A stretch of DNA of 64,000 nucleotides from Mimachlamys varia (lineage: Eukaryota; Mollusca; Bivalvia; Pectinida; Pectinidae), in NCBI GenBank assembly GCA_947623455.1, contig OX392536.1, positions 11,341,282 to 11,405,281 on the forward strand, given 5' to 3'. The position numbers were made by a program, and so were the translations under genes. Positions 34,083 to 45,959 of the stretch are shown here, piece by piece. Numbering within the stretch: the first letter of the stretch is position 1; each line of letters starts with the position of its first letter. Below the pieces are notes generated by a model. That model had not been told where the DNA came from, ran no database searches, and saw only the letters and a list, made by a program, of their open reading frames with translations.

Positions 34083-35205
34083 TTGTCTCCCCTAGTACAT
34101 CAATATACTTTATATTACAGTACATTGCTGAAATAAAGACTCCTTCAGTTGTCTCCCCCTAGTCCATCAATATATTTTATATTACAGTTACATTACTGAA
34201 ATAAAGACTCCTTCAGTTGTCTCCCCTAGTACAACGATATACTTTGTATTACAGTACATTACTGAAAGAAAGACTCATTCAGTTGTCTCCCCTAGTACAA
34301 CAATATACTTTATATTATAGTATATTGCTGAAATAAAGACTCCTTCAGTTATCTCCCCCTAGTATATGAATATACTTTATATATAACAGTATATTACTGA
34401 AATAAAAGACTCCTTCAGTTGTCTCCCCTAGTATATGAATATACTTTATATTACAGTATATTACTGAAATAAAGACTCATTCAGTTGTCTCCCTTGGTAC
34501 ATCAATATACTTTATAGTACAGTACATTACTGATATAAAAACTCATTCAGTTGTCTCCCCTAGTACATCAATATACGTTATATCATAGTACATTGCTGAA
34601 ATAAACACATATTCAGTTGCCTCCCCCTAGTACATCAATATACTTTATATATAACAGTATATTACTGAAATAAAAGACTCCTTCAGTTGTCTCCCCTAGT
34701 ATATGAATATACTTTATATTACAGTATATTACTGAAATAAAGACTCATTCAGTTGTCTCCCCTAGTATATGAATATACTTTATATTACAGCATTTTACTG
34801 AAATAAAGACTCATTCAGTTGTCTCCCCTAGTATATGAATATACTTTATATTACAGTATATTACTGAAATAAAGACTCATTCAGTTGTCTCCCCTAGTAT
34901 ATGAATATACTTTATATTACAGCATTTTACTGAAATAAAGACTCCTTCAGTTGTCTCCCCTAGTATATGAATATACTTTATATTACAGCATTTTACTGAA
35001 ATAAAGACTCATTCAGTTGTCTCCCCTAGTATATGAATATACTTTATATTACAGTATATTACTGAAATAAAGACTCCTTCAGTTGTCTCCCCTAGTATAT
35101 GAATATACTTTATATTACAGCATTTTACTGAAATAAAGACTCATTCAGTTGTCTCCCCCTAGCACATCAATATACTTTATATTACAGTACACTACTGAAA
35201 TATTA
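34083..35205 (+). repeat. 66-bp minisatellite
   Basis: About 17 units of CAGTTGTCTCCCCTAGTATA, TGAATATACTTTATATTACA and GTATATTACTGAAATAAAGA plus CTCATT. Most units contain a plus-strand AATAAA hexamer and a TTTATATTACAG acceptor-like motif. Confidence 0.95.
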
Positions 35206-35388
35206 CCTGATATCTATACCGGTATATGCTCCATATAAAAAAAAAAATCTAAACTATATCATTGCTTTAACTATCTTTCCCTGCACTTGACCATAAATGG
35301 CATCAAAGTATTCAATGTTGTATACAAATGTAATATTACACAGAAACCTCCACTGCTAACATTGTAAAGAAAAACTTTATGGTTTCAG

Positions 35389-35511
35389 CAAACACATGGA
35401 GGGTGTCTAAGGCAATTTAAGACATGTACACTTAAACTTAAAACATCTACACGTATCACACCCAAAATGTTGGATCTGTTACACAATCGATTGCTCCACC
35501 CAAACCACCAG
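35389..35511 (+). CDS. Gene A exon, basic segment
   Basis: Acceptor CTTTATGGTTTCAG; 123 nt = 41 codons, phase 0-0, ending CACCAG/GTATAC. Re-read in frame it has no stop: QTHGGCLRQFKTCTLKLK, then TSTRITPKMLDLLHNRLL and HPNHQ. Phase matches the 28960 donor. It lies 180 bp after the 66-bp array. Not recognised. Confidence 0.58.
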
Positions 35512-35544
35512 GTATACAAATATGTGTTTATATACCTCATTTAC

Positions 35545-35640
35545 CCCTGATAACACATTCTGAAATCTTTCAATTCAAAGGTTGGAATAGTCCAATATGA
35601 AATTTTAGGGATAAATGAGTTTAAGAAAAGACATAAAATT
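35545..35640 (+). repeat. Dispersed repeat, copy 2
   Basis: Counterpart of 32620-32720, more diverged. Confidence 0.6.
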
Positions 35641-35823
35641 ACACAACTTCCTGTTCATATTTCCATGGCTCAAAAGTTTCAAACAATGTAATTTTTGCAA
35701 ATCTTGAATATTCTTCTTTTAATCATGTTTACTTATCATGTTCAAATTAGCAAAAAAAACATGTGCATTTTAATCAGTGTGTTTGCAATTGCCTATAGCC
35801 TTGAGAAGTAAAACTATCTGTAT

Positions 35824-36084
35824 CTAGAATCCCAGAAGGTATCGTAAACAGCCATTATGTGCTGCACCTGATGATATACTTTGATACAGGGATGGTTTAA
35901 AGTTAAGTGGGAGGTGTAACGTCCAACTGTGTAATGATAACCTAACAGGGTGTTCTAAACTTGTCACTTCTCCTGATTTACCATCAAATGTTTTACCTTT
36001 TATACAAGCACCTGTCAGTATTACGGCTAACCAAGACTGCTCGTGATGTATTAAGGTTGTATTAAGGATGTATGTTGGATTCAT
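35824..36084. other. Unassigned open stretch, probably not a gene
   Basis: The minus strand is open for 86 codons (starts MNPTYILNTTLIHHEQSW). The plus strand has one frame interrupted by two TGA codons. Neither has both splice signals. It lies in a gene A intron and may be a decayed repeat. Confidence 0.3.
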
Positions 36085-36101
36085 ACAGGACAGTGTGCAT
36101 A

Positions 36102-36437
36102 CCTGTCAACCCTCCCTCATTAGGAGGGAGACTCCCTCATTTTGACCAAAATTTACTAATCTCCCTCGACATCTCCCTCATTTAAGTCCAAACCCACAAT
36201 AACTCAAAATCTACATTTTGAGGTCAAATTATATCCTAGTTACTGTAGGATATGCGCATAATGACCATAATAGGTGTATTTGAATCAAATGAATACTTTG
36301 TGAAGTTATTTTGATACATAGTAAGGGAAAGACAAATTGAGCAATGCAGTTTCAGTTGCATTTCACACACTTTCTCCCTCATTCGAAATACAGAAAGAGG
36401 GAGATCTCCCTCATTGGAGGTTTCAGAGGTTGACACT
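36102..36437. mobile_element. ~336-bp MITE flanked by TA
   Basis: Ends CCTGTCAACC and GGTTGACACT, flanked by TA on both sides (36100-36101, 36438-36439) as in Tc1/mariner-type insertions. Inside each end, CTCCCTCAT and GAGGGAG blocks are repeated in inverted orientation (arms ~50 bp, imperfect). No coding capacity. Confidence 0.7.
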
Positions 36438-36515
36438 TATGCCTTTGCATGTGCACTCTTATCTCTTCTGCTTTCACCAACTTTGATTCCAAATCATGTT
36501 TTATCAGCAATCCTG
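36438..36515 (+). CDS. Gene A exon beside/within MITE insertion
   Basis: Immediately after the MITE, the plus frame reads YAFACALLSLLLSPTLIP, then NHVLSAIL, up to a possible donor (CCTG/GTCAGC), or runs on to TAA at 36545. Removing the MITE and one TA restores CAGTGTGCATATGCCTTTGC in the same frame behind an acceptor (GGATTCATACAG at 36088, phase 1). Alternatively the MITE's own GGAGGTTTCAG (36426) acts as acceptor, also phase 1. The preceding exon ends in phase 0, so either an exon is missing or a GAG acceptor (36428, phase 0) is used. Hydrophobic Leu-rich helix. Uncertain. Confidence 0.42.
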
Positions 36516-36545
36516 GTCAGCAACACTCAGATCTCGGAAATTTAA

Positions 36546-37772
36546 TGTTTTTAATGCATTACTGTAAATAACAAAATTAATGTTACTCATAACTATTGAC
36601 AGTTTAATGATAAAAAAAATATAAAATGACCTAGCCCTAGTCATAGTGACCTACACAGACCTGACACCAGGGTTTGGGGGCTGATATCACCTAGGTAACA
36701 GGGACTAGTTATCTAATGACATTTTAAAATCATGTAAAGCACTAACAAATCATGATATGATCTGATTTAACAAAATGGATTTTTGATGTATCTGAAAGTC
36801 TGAACCAAATGCTCTTGTAATAATTGATCAAATTACACAAAAATCAAGGATTCTCCTGGCAGTGGACAAACTATGTTAATCCAACCAGATTGTCCGGGGT
36901 TAGAAAACTTAGATAAAGATTACTAACATCGCCCTATGGGGGTGCGATATCACGCCAGTATTACATCATTTAATAATACCAAATGACTTAACCTGTTTGT
37001 TTTTGCATTTAAAATCCCAACATTACACAAAAATATAGAAGCTTAATCTGTGTAGGTGAAAGTTTTAACAAATTTGAACCATTATCGCCATCAAACTTAA
37101 TCCTGACATATAATGGGATTCGGATTAAAATCGGAAGATATAAACTATCTCTGTGTTCTGACATGTCGTAACCACAGGCCTAGAACTGCATGTACAGTGG
37201 GCCGCCACAGATGTATTTATAGCCAGAGTGCTGTCAACGATAATCCGCTGCTGACCTCATCACCGACTTGTTTTACGAAACGTAGACAATTCATATTCAT
37301 CTCCGATCATTATACAACATCCATTTGATCTCAATATGAAAATCTGATAAAAAAGAACACCATTCTTCTCTCAACGAAATCCTGAAGTCAGCATATTTTT
37401 TCATCAATTTTCATTTTTTGTCTGCCCTAATTTCAAAAAGTAGATCTAGATCCGGTAAATGTCCTTAAATAATTTGGCGCAATCAAATTTTAGGGCATTA
37501 TTAGTTTTTGGCATATAAGTGCTATGATAAATTCGCTCATCCTTGATAATTACTACATAAGGATTGAAAGTCATTTTCTTAACTTTTATAGTGCTATGAA
37601 AGGTCAGCCGTTACATCCATATTGAATGAAGCCCGCTACTATATATCAATTGCTTAACTTCATTTATATTTTTTCCAATTCATAGTTTATTCCCTGCGTT
37701 TGTATATGTGTCGTCATTTAAACGACATTGGCGGAACAGCCCAGCTTGAATAAAATTGGTGCCAATGATGAT
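36546..37772. other. Non-coding (putative intron)
   Basis: No array. A 71-codon + frame at 37113 has no splice pair. Confidence 0.4.
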
Positions 37773-37875
37773 AATTAGTCATTTGAGCGTTTGACGCAAG
37801 GGCATTCTCCATGTTATTCGAAGCGGCGCGACAAGACTCTCATGGAACAAGCTTGATCTATGACGTCATAATGAA
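37773..37875 (+). repeat. Dispersed repeat, copy 2
   Basis: Shares GTCATTTGAGCGTTTGACGC with 3805-3910; followed by GACAAGACTCTCATGGAACA, similar to the first copy. Confidence 0.65.
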
Positions 37876-38109
37876 ACCACGTGCTACGACTCGAGAACCA
37901 CTGCTTTCATACTTTTATGAAAGGCATTTTTGCTGGTAATGTTCATATAGTGGGTTGCAGCGCAAATGAAAATATATGTATATAAGCAGCATGCAAAATC
38001 TCCAATTAGCGAAATCATATTTTAGCGCAATACTTTCCAAGCGAAAAGCGCTTAATTAAGATTACCACAAAAATATGTTTGTTCACAGTATATTTAGAAT
38101 GAAATATTA

Positions 38110-39760
38110 CAGTGCATTCCTCTTTATATCATGTACTGTATTATCCTCTTTATATCATGTACTGTATTATCCTCTTTATATCATGTACTGTATTATCCTC
38201 TTTATATCATGTACTGTATTATCCTCTTTATATCATGTACTGTATTATCCTCTTTATATCATGTACTGTATTATCCTCTTTATATCATGTACTGTATTAT
38301 CCTCATTATATCATGTACTGTATTATCCTCTTTAGATCATGTACTGTATTATCCTCTTTATATCATGTACTGTATTATCCTCTTTATATCATGTACTGTA
38401 TTATCCTCTCTATATCATGTACTATATTATCCTCTTTATATCATGTACTGTATTATCCTCTTTATATCATGTACTATATCATCCTCTTTATATCATGTAC
38501 TGTATTATCCTCTTTATATCATGTACTGTATTATCCTCTTTAGATCATGTACTGTATTATCCTCTTTATATCATGTACTGTATTATCCTCTCTATATCAT
38601 GTACTGTATTATCCTGTTTAGATCATGTACTGTATTATCCTCTTTATATCATGTACTGTATTATCCTCTTTATATCATGTACTGTATTATCCTCTTTAGA
38701 TCATGTACTGTATTATCCTCTTTATATCATGTACTGTATTATCCTCTTTATATCATGTACTGTATTATCCTCTTTATATCATGTACTGTATTATCCTCTT
38801 TATATCATGTACTGTATTATCCTCTCTAGATCATGTACTGTATTATCCTCTTTATATCATGTACTGTATTATCCTCTCTATATCATGTACTATATTATCC
38901 TCTTTATATCATGTACTGTATTATCCTCTTTATATCATGTACTATATCATCCTCTTTATATCATGTACTGTATTATCCTCTTTATATCATGTACTGTATT
39001 ATCCTCTTTAGATCATGTACTGTATTATCCTCTTTATATCATGTACTGTATTATCCTCTCTATATCATGTACTGTATTATCCTGTTTAGATCATGTACTG
39101 TATTATCCTCTTTATATCATGTACTGTATTATCCTCTTTATATCATGTACTGTATTATCCTCTTTAGATCATGTACTGTATTATCCTCTTTATATCATGT
39201 ACTGTATTATCCTCTTTATATCATGTACTGTATTATCCTCTTTATATCATGTACTGTATTATCCTCTTTATATCATGTACTGTATTATCCTCTCTATATC
39301 ATGTACTGTATTATCCTCTTTATATCATGTACTGTATTATCCTCTTTATATCATGTACTGTACTATCCTCTTTATATCATGTACTGTATTATCCTCTTTA
39401 TATCATGTACTGTATTATCCTCTCTATATCATGTACTGTATTATCCTCTTTATATCATGTACTGTACTATCCTCTTTATATCATGTACTGTATTATCCTC
39501 TTTATATCATGTACTGTATTATCCTCTTTATATCATGTACTGTATTATCCTCTTTATATCATGTACTGTATTATCCTCTCTATATCATGTACTGTATTAT
39601 CCCCTTTATATCATGTACTGTATTATCCTCTTTATATCATGTACTGTATTATCCTCTCTATATCATGTACTGTATTATCCCCTTTATATCATGTACTGTA
39701 TTATCCTCTCTATATCATGTACTGTATTATCCCCTTTATATCATGTACTGTATTATCAGG
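38110..39760 (+). repeat. 26-bp minisatellite with 468-bp higher-order repeat
   Basis: About 63 units of CCTCTTTATATCATGTACTG plus TATTAT. Rare variants recur exactly 468 bp (18 units) apart: ACTATATTAT at 38421/38889, ACTATATCAT at 38473/38941, CCTGTTTAG at 38613/39081. All plus frames are open, giving frames up to 483 codons with a 26-residue repeat; not a real protein. Confidence 0.97.
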
Positions 39761-39762
39761 TT

Positions 39763-40607
39763 AGAAATGAACTGGTTCTATTTAAGTTGATTAGGGTTTT
39801 AATGGAACAGAAGTTCCCTTGAAATGACATCTGCCAAATATGTACTGTATACACACCTGTATGTACATGTTCAACTGAATATTACATATAAAAGTAAAAC
39901 AATAATATACATTCTCTTTATAGTGTTAACATATTGAATTTTATCCTCAACTTTCCTTAAAACTCAGTGAAGTATTTAAAAAAAAAATCTTGACTTTGCA
40001 AGAAGTTTGACATTTCGAGAAATTTGAATCTTCAAAATCTGATTTATCAAAATTGAGCTAAAATGTGATTAAGAAGGAATTTAACTTTATGCACTCTCAC
40101 GATATAGAATTGTAACCTAGATTAAGTTGACATTAAAATCATCCTTCCTCAAGCCCTTCCTCGAGGTGTAAAACCGTTTTCAAAGAGGTTTTAATCATAG
40201 ATTTATTTTTTTTGGTCTGTTCAACATTTGTGTCCTCACAATTGTTAAGGTCATAAAAGATAGACGCCTGGGGAGGTGTAGCGGAGAAGAAATCATTTTT
40301 AGGTTTCACTCAATCACGGTATTTGAGCAGACAGACTGAGGCAAGGACATACGAAAGTGTGCTGTCGTTGTTTTGTATGACAAACATTACGATTTGAGGA
40401 GGGAGATCAACTGAAACTATCAGTGAACATTAGTAATCTTGCCATTTGGAAACATTATGTGACATTCTGGATTTCGGGGTTTGAATTTTTTTCAAATCAT
40501 GTTTGTTTTTCAAAAAAAAACCGATAAATTGAATCTAAACATCAACTGTTCCATCATACTATTCATACACAAAATTAAATCTAATTGCTCTTCTATCATC
40601 ATGTTAA
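39763..40607. other. Non-coding (putative intron)
   Basis: AT-rich. A short open block after CACAATTGTTAAG (40250) has only a weak donor and is not called. Confidence 0.4.
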
Positions 40608-43352
40608 AAAACTTAGACTTAGACTTAGACTTAGAAACCATTACATACAGAGTTTTAACATATAGATAAGTGCATACAGAGTTTTAACATACAGACTCAG
40701 AGACCAGTACACATAGAGTTTTAACATACAGACTCAGAGACCAGTACACATAGAGTTTTAACATACAGACTCAGAGACCAGTACACATAGAGTTTTAACA
40801 TACAGACTCAGAGACCAGTACACATAGAGTTTTAACATACAGACTCAGAGACCAGTACACATAGAGTTTTAACATACAGACTCAGAGACCAGTACACATA
40901 GAGTTTTAACATTAAGACTCAGAGACCAGTACACACAGTTTTAACATACAGACTCAGACACCAGTACACACACAGTTTTAACATACAGACTCAGAGACCA
41001 GTACACAGTTTTAATTATTGTATCGTGTTAGAGGACATTGACTGACCCTATAGAGAACTGACCCTATAGAGTACTGACCCTGACCCTATAGAGAACTGAC
41101 CCTATAGAGTACTGACCCTGACCCTATAGAGTACTGACCCTATAGAGTACAGACTCAGACACCAGTACACACACAGTTTTAACATACAGACTCAGACACC
41201 AGTACACATAGAGTTTTAACATAAAGACTCAGAGACCAGTACACACAGTTTTAACATACAGACTCAGACACCAGTACACACACAGTTTTAACATACAGAC
41301 TCAGACACCAGTACACACAGTTTTAACATACAGACTCAGAGACCAGTACACACACAGTTTTAACATACAGACTCAGACACCAGAACACAGTTTTAACATA
41401 CAGACTCAGACACCAGTACACAGTTTTAACATACAGACTCAGACACCAGAACACACAGAGTTTTAACATACAGACTCAGACACCAGTACACACAGTTTTA
41501 ACATACAGACTCAGACACCAGTACACACAGAGTTTTAACATACAGACTCAGACACCAGTACACAGTTTTAACATACAGACTCAGACACCAGAACACAGTT
41601 TTAACATACAGACTCAGACACCAGTACACACAGAGTTTTAACATACAGACTCAGACACCAGTACACAGTTTTAACATACAGACTCAGACACCAGAACACA
41701 GTTTTAACATACAGACTCAGACACCAGAACACAGTTTTAACATACAGACTCAGACACCAGAACACACACAGTTTTAACATACAGACTCAGACACCAGTAC
41801 ACAGTTTTAACATACAGACTCAGACACCAGTACACACAGAGTTTTAACATACAGACTCAGACACCAGTACACACAGAGTTTTAACATACAGACTCAGACA
41901 CCAGTACACACAGAGTTTTAACATACAGACTCAGACACCAGTACACAGTTTTAACATACAGACTCAGACACCAGTACACAGTTTTAACATACAGATTCAG
42001 AGACCAGTACACACAGAGTTTTAACATACAGACTCAGACACCAGTACACAGTTTTAACATACAGATTCAGAGACCAGTACACACAGAGTTTTAACATAAA
42101 GACTCAGAGACCAGTACACACAGTTTTAACATACAGACTCAGACACCAGTACACACACAGTTTTAACATACAGACTCAGACACCAGTACACACACAGTTT
42201 TAACATACAGACTCAGAGACCAGTACACACAGTTTTAACATACAGACTCAGACACCAGTACACACAGAGTTTTAACATACAGACTCAGAGACCAGTACAC
42301 ACAGTTTTAACATACAGACTCAGACACCAGTACACACAGAGTTTTAACATACAGACTCAGAGACCAGTACACACAGTTTTAACATACAGACTCAGACACC
42401 AGTACACACACAGTTTTAACATACAGACTCAGACACCAGTACACACAGAGTTTTAACATACAGACTTAGACACCAGTACACACAGAGTTTTAACATACAG
42501 ACTCAGACACCAGTACACACAGAGTTTTAACATACAGACTCAGACACCAGTACACACAGAGTTTTAACATACAGACTTAGACACCAGTACACACAGAGTT
42601 TTAACATACAGACTTAGACACCAGTACACACAGAGTTTTAACATACAGACTCAGACACCAGTACACACAGAGTTTTAACATACAGACTCAGACACCAGTA
42701 CACACACAGTTTTAACATACAGACTCAGACACCAGTACACACAGTTTTAACATACAGACTCAGACACCAGTACACACAGTTTTAACATACAGACTCAGAC
42801 ACCAGTACACACAGAGTTTTAACATACAGACTCAGACACCAGTACACAGTTTTAATTATTGTATCGTGTTAGAGGACATTGACTGACCCTATAGAGAACT
42901 GACCCTATAGAGTACTGACCCTGACCCTATAGAGAACTGACCCTATAGAGTACTGACCCTGACCCTATAGAGTACTGACCCTATAGAGTACAGACTCAGA
43001 CACCAGTACACACAGAGTTTTAACATACAGACTCAGACACCAGTACACACAGTTTTAATTATTGTATCTTGTTAGAGGACATTGACTGACCCTATAGAGA
43101 ACTGACCCTATAGAGTACTGACCCTGACCCTATAGAGTACTGACCCTATAGAGTACTGACCCTATAGAGTACTGACCCTATAGAGTACTGACCCTGACCC
43201 TATAGAGAACTGACCCTATAGAGTACTGACCCTATAGAGTACAGACTCAGACACCAGTACACACAGTTTTAACAACTGTATCGTGTTAGAGGACATTGAC
43301 TGACCCTATAGAGTACTGACCCTATAGAGTACTGACCCTATAGAGTACAGAC
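40608..43352 (+). repeat. Composite array: 33/35/37-bp and ~16-bp minisatellites
   Basis: A short ACTTAG run, then ~60 units of GTTTTAACATACAGACTCAG plus AGACCAGTACACA with a variable CA/GA-rich spacer (33, 35 or 37 bp). Four times (41010, 42850, 43047, 43267) the array switches to TTGTATCGTGTTAGAGGACA and a 16-bp TGACCCTATAGAGTAC sub-array, then usually returns. Early units read AGAGACC and ACATAGAG, later ones AGACACC and ACACAGAG, so expansion was directional. Confidence 0.95.
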
Positions 43353-43579
43353 TCCGTTAACTTCTATCATTCCCTCTACTTCATTCTATCCCAGATAAAG
43401 GAGACAAATGCTGATTAGAAAAGTCCAAAAACTTTCAGATTTTGGTCACATAGGTATTGAAAGTGAACGCGCTGTATATATAGCAGATTATTATCTGTTC
43501 CCCTTTCGTTTAGTCGTCAGCAAATTAACGTTACAAGACAAAAATATATAAATTCTGTTTTTAATTCTCCGATCCACAG

Positions 43580-43690
43580 ATATAAACTTTCCAATCCTAT
43601 TTGAAAGCATTACCGTAGAGCAAGCTTTGGAGGGATCATTGGCCAGGAATCTTTGTACTGATATCGTAGACAAGTTAATCTATCTACAGG
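43580..43690 (+). CDS. Gene A exon, near C-terminus
   Basis: Acceptor TTTTTAATTCTCCGATCCACAG; 111 nt, phase 1-1, ending CTACAGG/GTAAGC. Reads INFPILFESITVEQALEG, then SLARNLCTDIVDKLIYLQ. The alternating hydrophobic pattern suggests two helices. Both acceptor and donor are near consensus. The exon from which it receives phase 1 is not securely placed. Not recognised. Confidence 0.62.
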
Positions 43691-43875
43691 GTAAGCATAT
43701 GTCATTGATCCTAAATACAAGCCCGATTCTCATCACCTTCCTGGACAAAACACTGTCAATCTGCCTCACTGTACTGCACATGTATTTTGGTATTGTATTG
43801 GCAGTGGCAAGTTTTCAATCAGGAGGACACATTTGGAACGACTTTGTTTTTATAGCTATACATTACAGTCTACAG

Positions 43876-44120
43876 TCTATTTTCAAATTAGTCAAATCAT
43901 GAAAAATCTCCCACAACAAGTTGTACGAAATCATTTTCTTCCGAGGCTTCCGACAAACAAACTAACTAGCTTAACTATAAAGTCTGGGTGTTTGAGACCC
44001 ATCTATACCTTTAAAAATACATTTGGCAGACACGATCATCCATCTTTGATAGCACATGGTGACGGGTTACAACGACTCCAGTTTGAGGCCATCACCAAAC
44101 ATTACCTACGACATTTCTAA
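43876..44120 (+). CDS. Gene A putative terminal exon (version 1)
   Basis: Acceptor ATTACAGTCTACAG; begins in phase 1, as the 43690 donor requires. Reads YFQISQIMKNLPQQVVRN, then HFLPRLPTNKLTSLTIKS and onward to EAITKHYLRHF and TAA. Basic C-terminus. A poly(A) signal follows at 44635. The exon at 44202 is phase-compatible too, so this may be one of two alternative last exons. Confidence 0.52.
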
Positions 44121-44201
44121 CTCAGATTGTTGTCTCATCCCTAAGTGCCTGTGTTGCCTGGGCATTTTAAACAGAATTCTGTCTGCTGTGTTGTTCTGTA
44201 G

Positions 44202-44338
44202 GTAGCACGAGTCTCTGGGAAGGAGTTGTCTCCCTTGATATTATTAGCAAGGAAATCCTACAAAAATGTCAATCGGTTCTTGTCTATTACGAGACTGTTA
44301 ACCTGAAAGGTTTCACCAATCTAAAACTGCCATCATAA
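44202..44338 (+). CDS. Gene A putative terminal exon (version 2)
   Basis: Strong acceptor (CTGTGTTGTTCTGTAG). In phase 1 from 43690 it reads STSLWEGVVSLDIISKEI, then LQKCQSVLVYYETVNLKG and TAA. A second frame (phase 0: VARVSGKELSPLILLARK and onward to TGA) is also open, so the true frame cannot be fixed. Either joins before the poly(A) signal at 44635. Confidence 0.35.
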
Positions 44339-44795
44339 GTTACAGGAATTAGCCATTGTGGAGAAAATCATACCCTATCTCGTCTAATTGACAATATATT
44401 CCAGTTCTCAAATTTGACAGCGAAATGTCCAAGATCAGATTTTGTAAACCGTTCCTAGGTCATAGCTCAAGGCTTGTTCAGTCAATAGTAAGATATGCAT
44501 TAAATATTGATCATATTTAACAAGCAATTTCCCCTGTGTAAGACACGGCTTTGATTGATACTGACAATGGCTGCAAGATCAACCTGCCAAAAGATATGAA
44601 CGGGAAACAATATTGAAAGAGGCCAATAAAAAATTCTTCATCTCTTGTGTTGTAAGGAAGAGGTATCAAAGACATGTACACCTCAGCCTGATCTATTTAA
44701 AATTTTATCGACAGATCAGGCAAACACTGTTTCCAATGCACATTTCAACCAGTTTAAACTGTTAAATGTGCATATTTCTCTTTTTACACAGTAAT
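44339..44795. other. 3' UTR / intergenic
   Basis: Contains the poly(A) signal; otherwise nothing seen. Confidence 0.35.
44635..44640 (+). terminator. Poly(A) signal of gene A
   Basis: AATAAA in CCAATAAAAAATTC, followed within ~20 nt by a GT-rich stretch (TCTTGTGTTGTAAG). First plausible signal after both candidate stop codons. Confidence 0.5.
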
Positions 44796-44799
44796 CATT

Positions 44800-44982
44800 G
44801 AGTGAACCCAAAAATATTACTCACAGTGAGCCCAAAATATAGGTCACAGTGAGCCGTAAATATAGGTCACAGTGAGTCCAAAATATAGGTCACAGTGAGC
44901 CCGAAATATAGGTCACAATGAGCTGTAAATATACCGGTAGGTCAAAGTGAACCCAAACATATTGGTCATAGTGAACCCATTA
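44800..44982 (+). repeat. 23-bp minisatellite
   Basis: About eight units of AGTGAGCCCAAAATATAGGT plus CAC, degenerate at both ends. Confidence 0.9.
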
Positions 44983-45466
44983 TAATCAGTCAATCAATAG
45001 TTTATTTCCCTGTCACGCATTACATCACATATAACATAATATACAAATACAGTATAAATGGAATCAACATTACTGGTAAAAGGCATCAATTAAAAATACT
45101 TTTCCAAAATCAAAATTGATGTACTGCCCAGTCGCAGATGGCTTATGAGACACATTACTACATGTATTTGCACAAAACTTACATTTGTATTAGTGGACAT
45201 CAGATAGAGCAGTATTTCATGACATTATACAGGTTGACAATTAGTAGATTATTTCTAATAACATTTACATCCTTTTACCAGAGCTATATATTTGAAATTA
45301 TGTCCTGCATTATTTAGATGATAAAATAACACAAAATCTGACTATGAACCAGAGCAACTTGTCTATAATCTGATATTCAGAACAGACGGGCTAGCGAAAA
45401 ACTAAGGTTTGTACAGATTTAGATTAAGTCTTTATAATTGCTGAAATTATCCACGATTTTGGTAAG
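44983..45466. other. Non-coding sequence
   Basis: No repeat or exon. A minus-strand AATAAA at ~45003 could end a minus gene upstream (for example the one at 49.9 kb). Confidence 0.35.
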
Positions 45467-45503
45467 ATGATCCTGTTTTGTTTGGTAATATTTTGCTTTC
45501 GAG
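45467..45503 (+). CDS. Candidate signal-peptide first exon (gene B)
   Basis: ATG with A at -3 opens MILFCLVIFCFR and ends at CGAG/GTAAGT in phase 1. A hydrophobic leader cut by a phase-1 intron is typical of secreted-protein genes. No downstream exon found before the repeat block, so it rests on one exon. Confidence 0.28.
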
Positions 45504-45950
45504 GTAAGTTTGCCACCCACGGCTAAGTTCTGACTCCACCAGGAGATGAGGTGTACTGTAATTGGATGGAGGGTCTTGAGCAGTCCTAATTAGTAACACT
45601 GCTTCAGTCTACCGTACATATCTCCATATCCTCTTCAAGGCAAATTTTTACACTTGAAAACAGTCAATGTGTCTACTGCTAAACTTCAACAAAGACTTTT
45701 CTCCACTTCCTTTGAAAGCTGGTTCTAAAAAATAATCTTCATTTAGCCAGTTCCAGCTGATACTTTTTTTCAAATAAATCGGTTTTTTTTTTTAATCCTT
45801 CATATTTCAATTATCGTTGACCTGGTGACATATTTAGGACATGCTGGCCTATATCAAAATTATTCAAACTTTCAACAAAAACCTAAAACAGAAGTTTGAT
45901 ATTTTAATTGTTTATCAGTGAAAAGCTGTTCTTCTATTTATACAACTGAA
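45504..45950. other. Non-coding sequence
   Basis: No exon or array; a TTTTTTTTTT run near 45784. Confidence 0.4.
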
Positions 45951-45959
45951 TCAGACACC

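Noticed and set aside
35824..36084. 86-codon minus frame as a gene
   Set aside because: No splice pair and no recognisable protein; the opposite strand is nearly open too.
38075..39822. Overlapping + frames of up to 483 codons (MYCIILFISCTVLSS repeats)
   Set aside because: A stop-free 26-bp unit is open in every frame; no start context, splice site or conserved deviation.
40250..40310. Possible gene A exon (VIKDRRLGRCSGEE)
   Set aside because: Only an AAG acceptor and a weak GTTTCA donor, and the outgoing phase (2) does not fit the 43580 exon.
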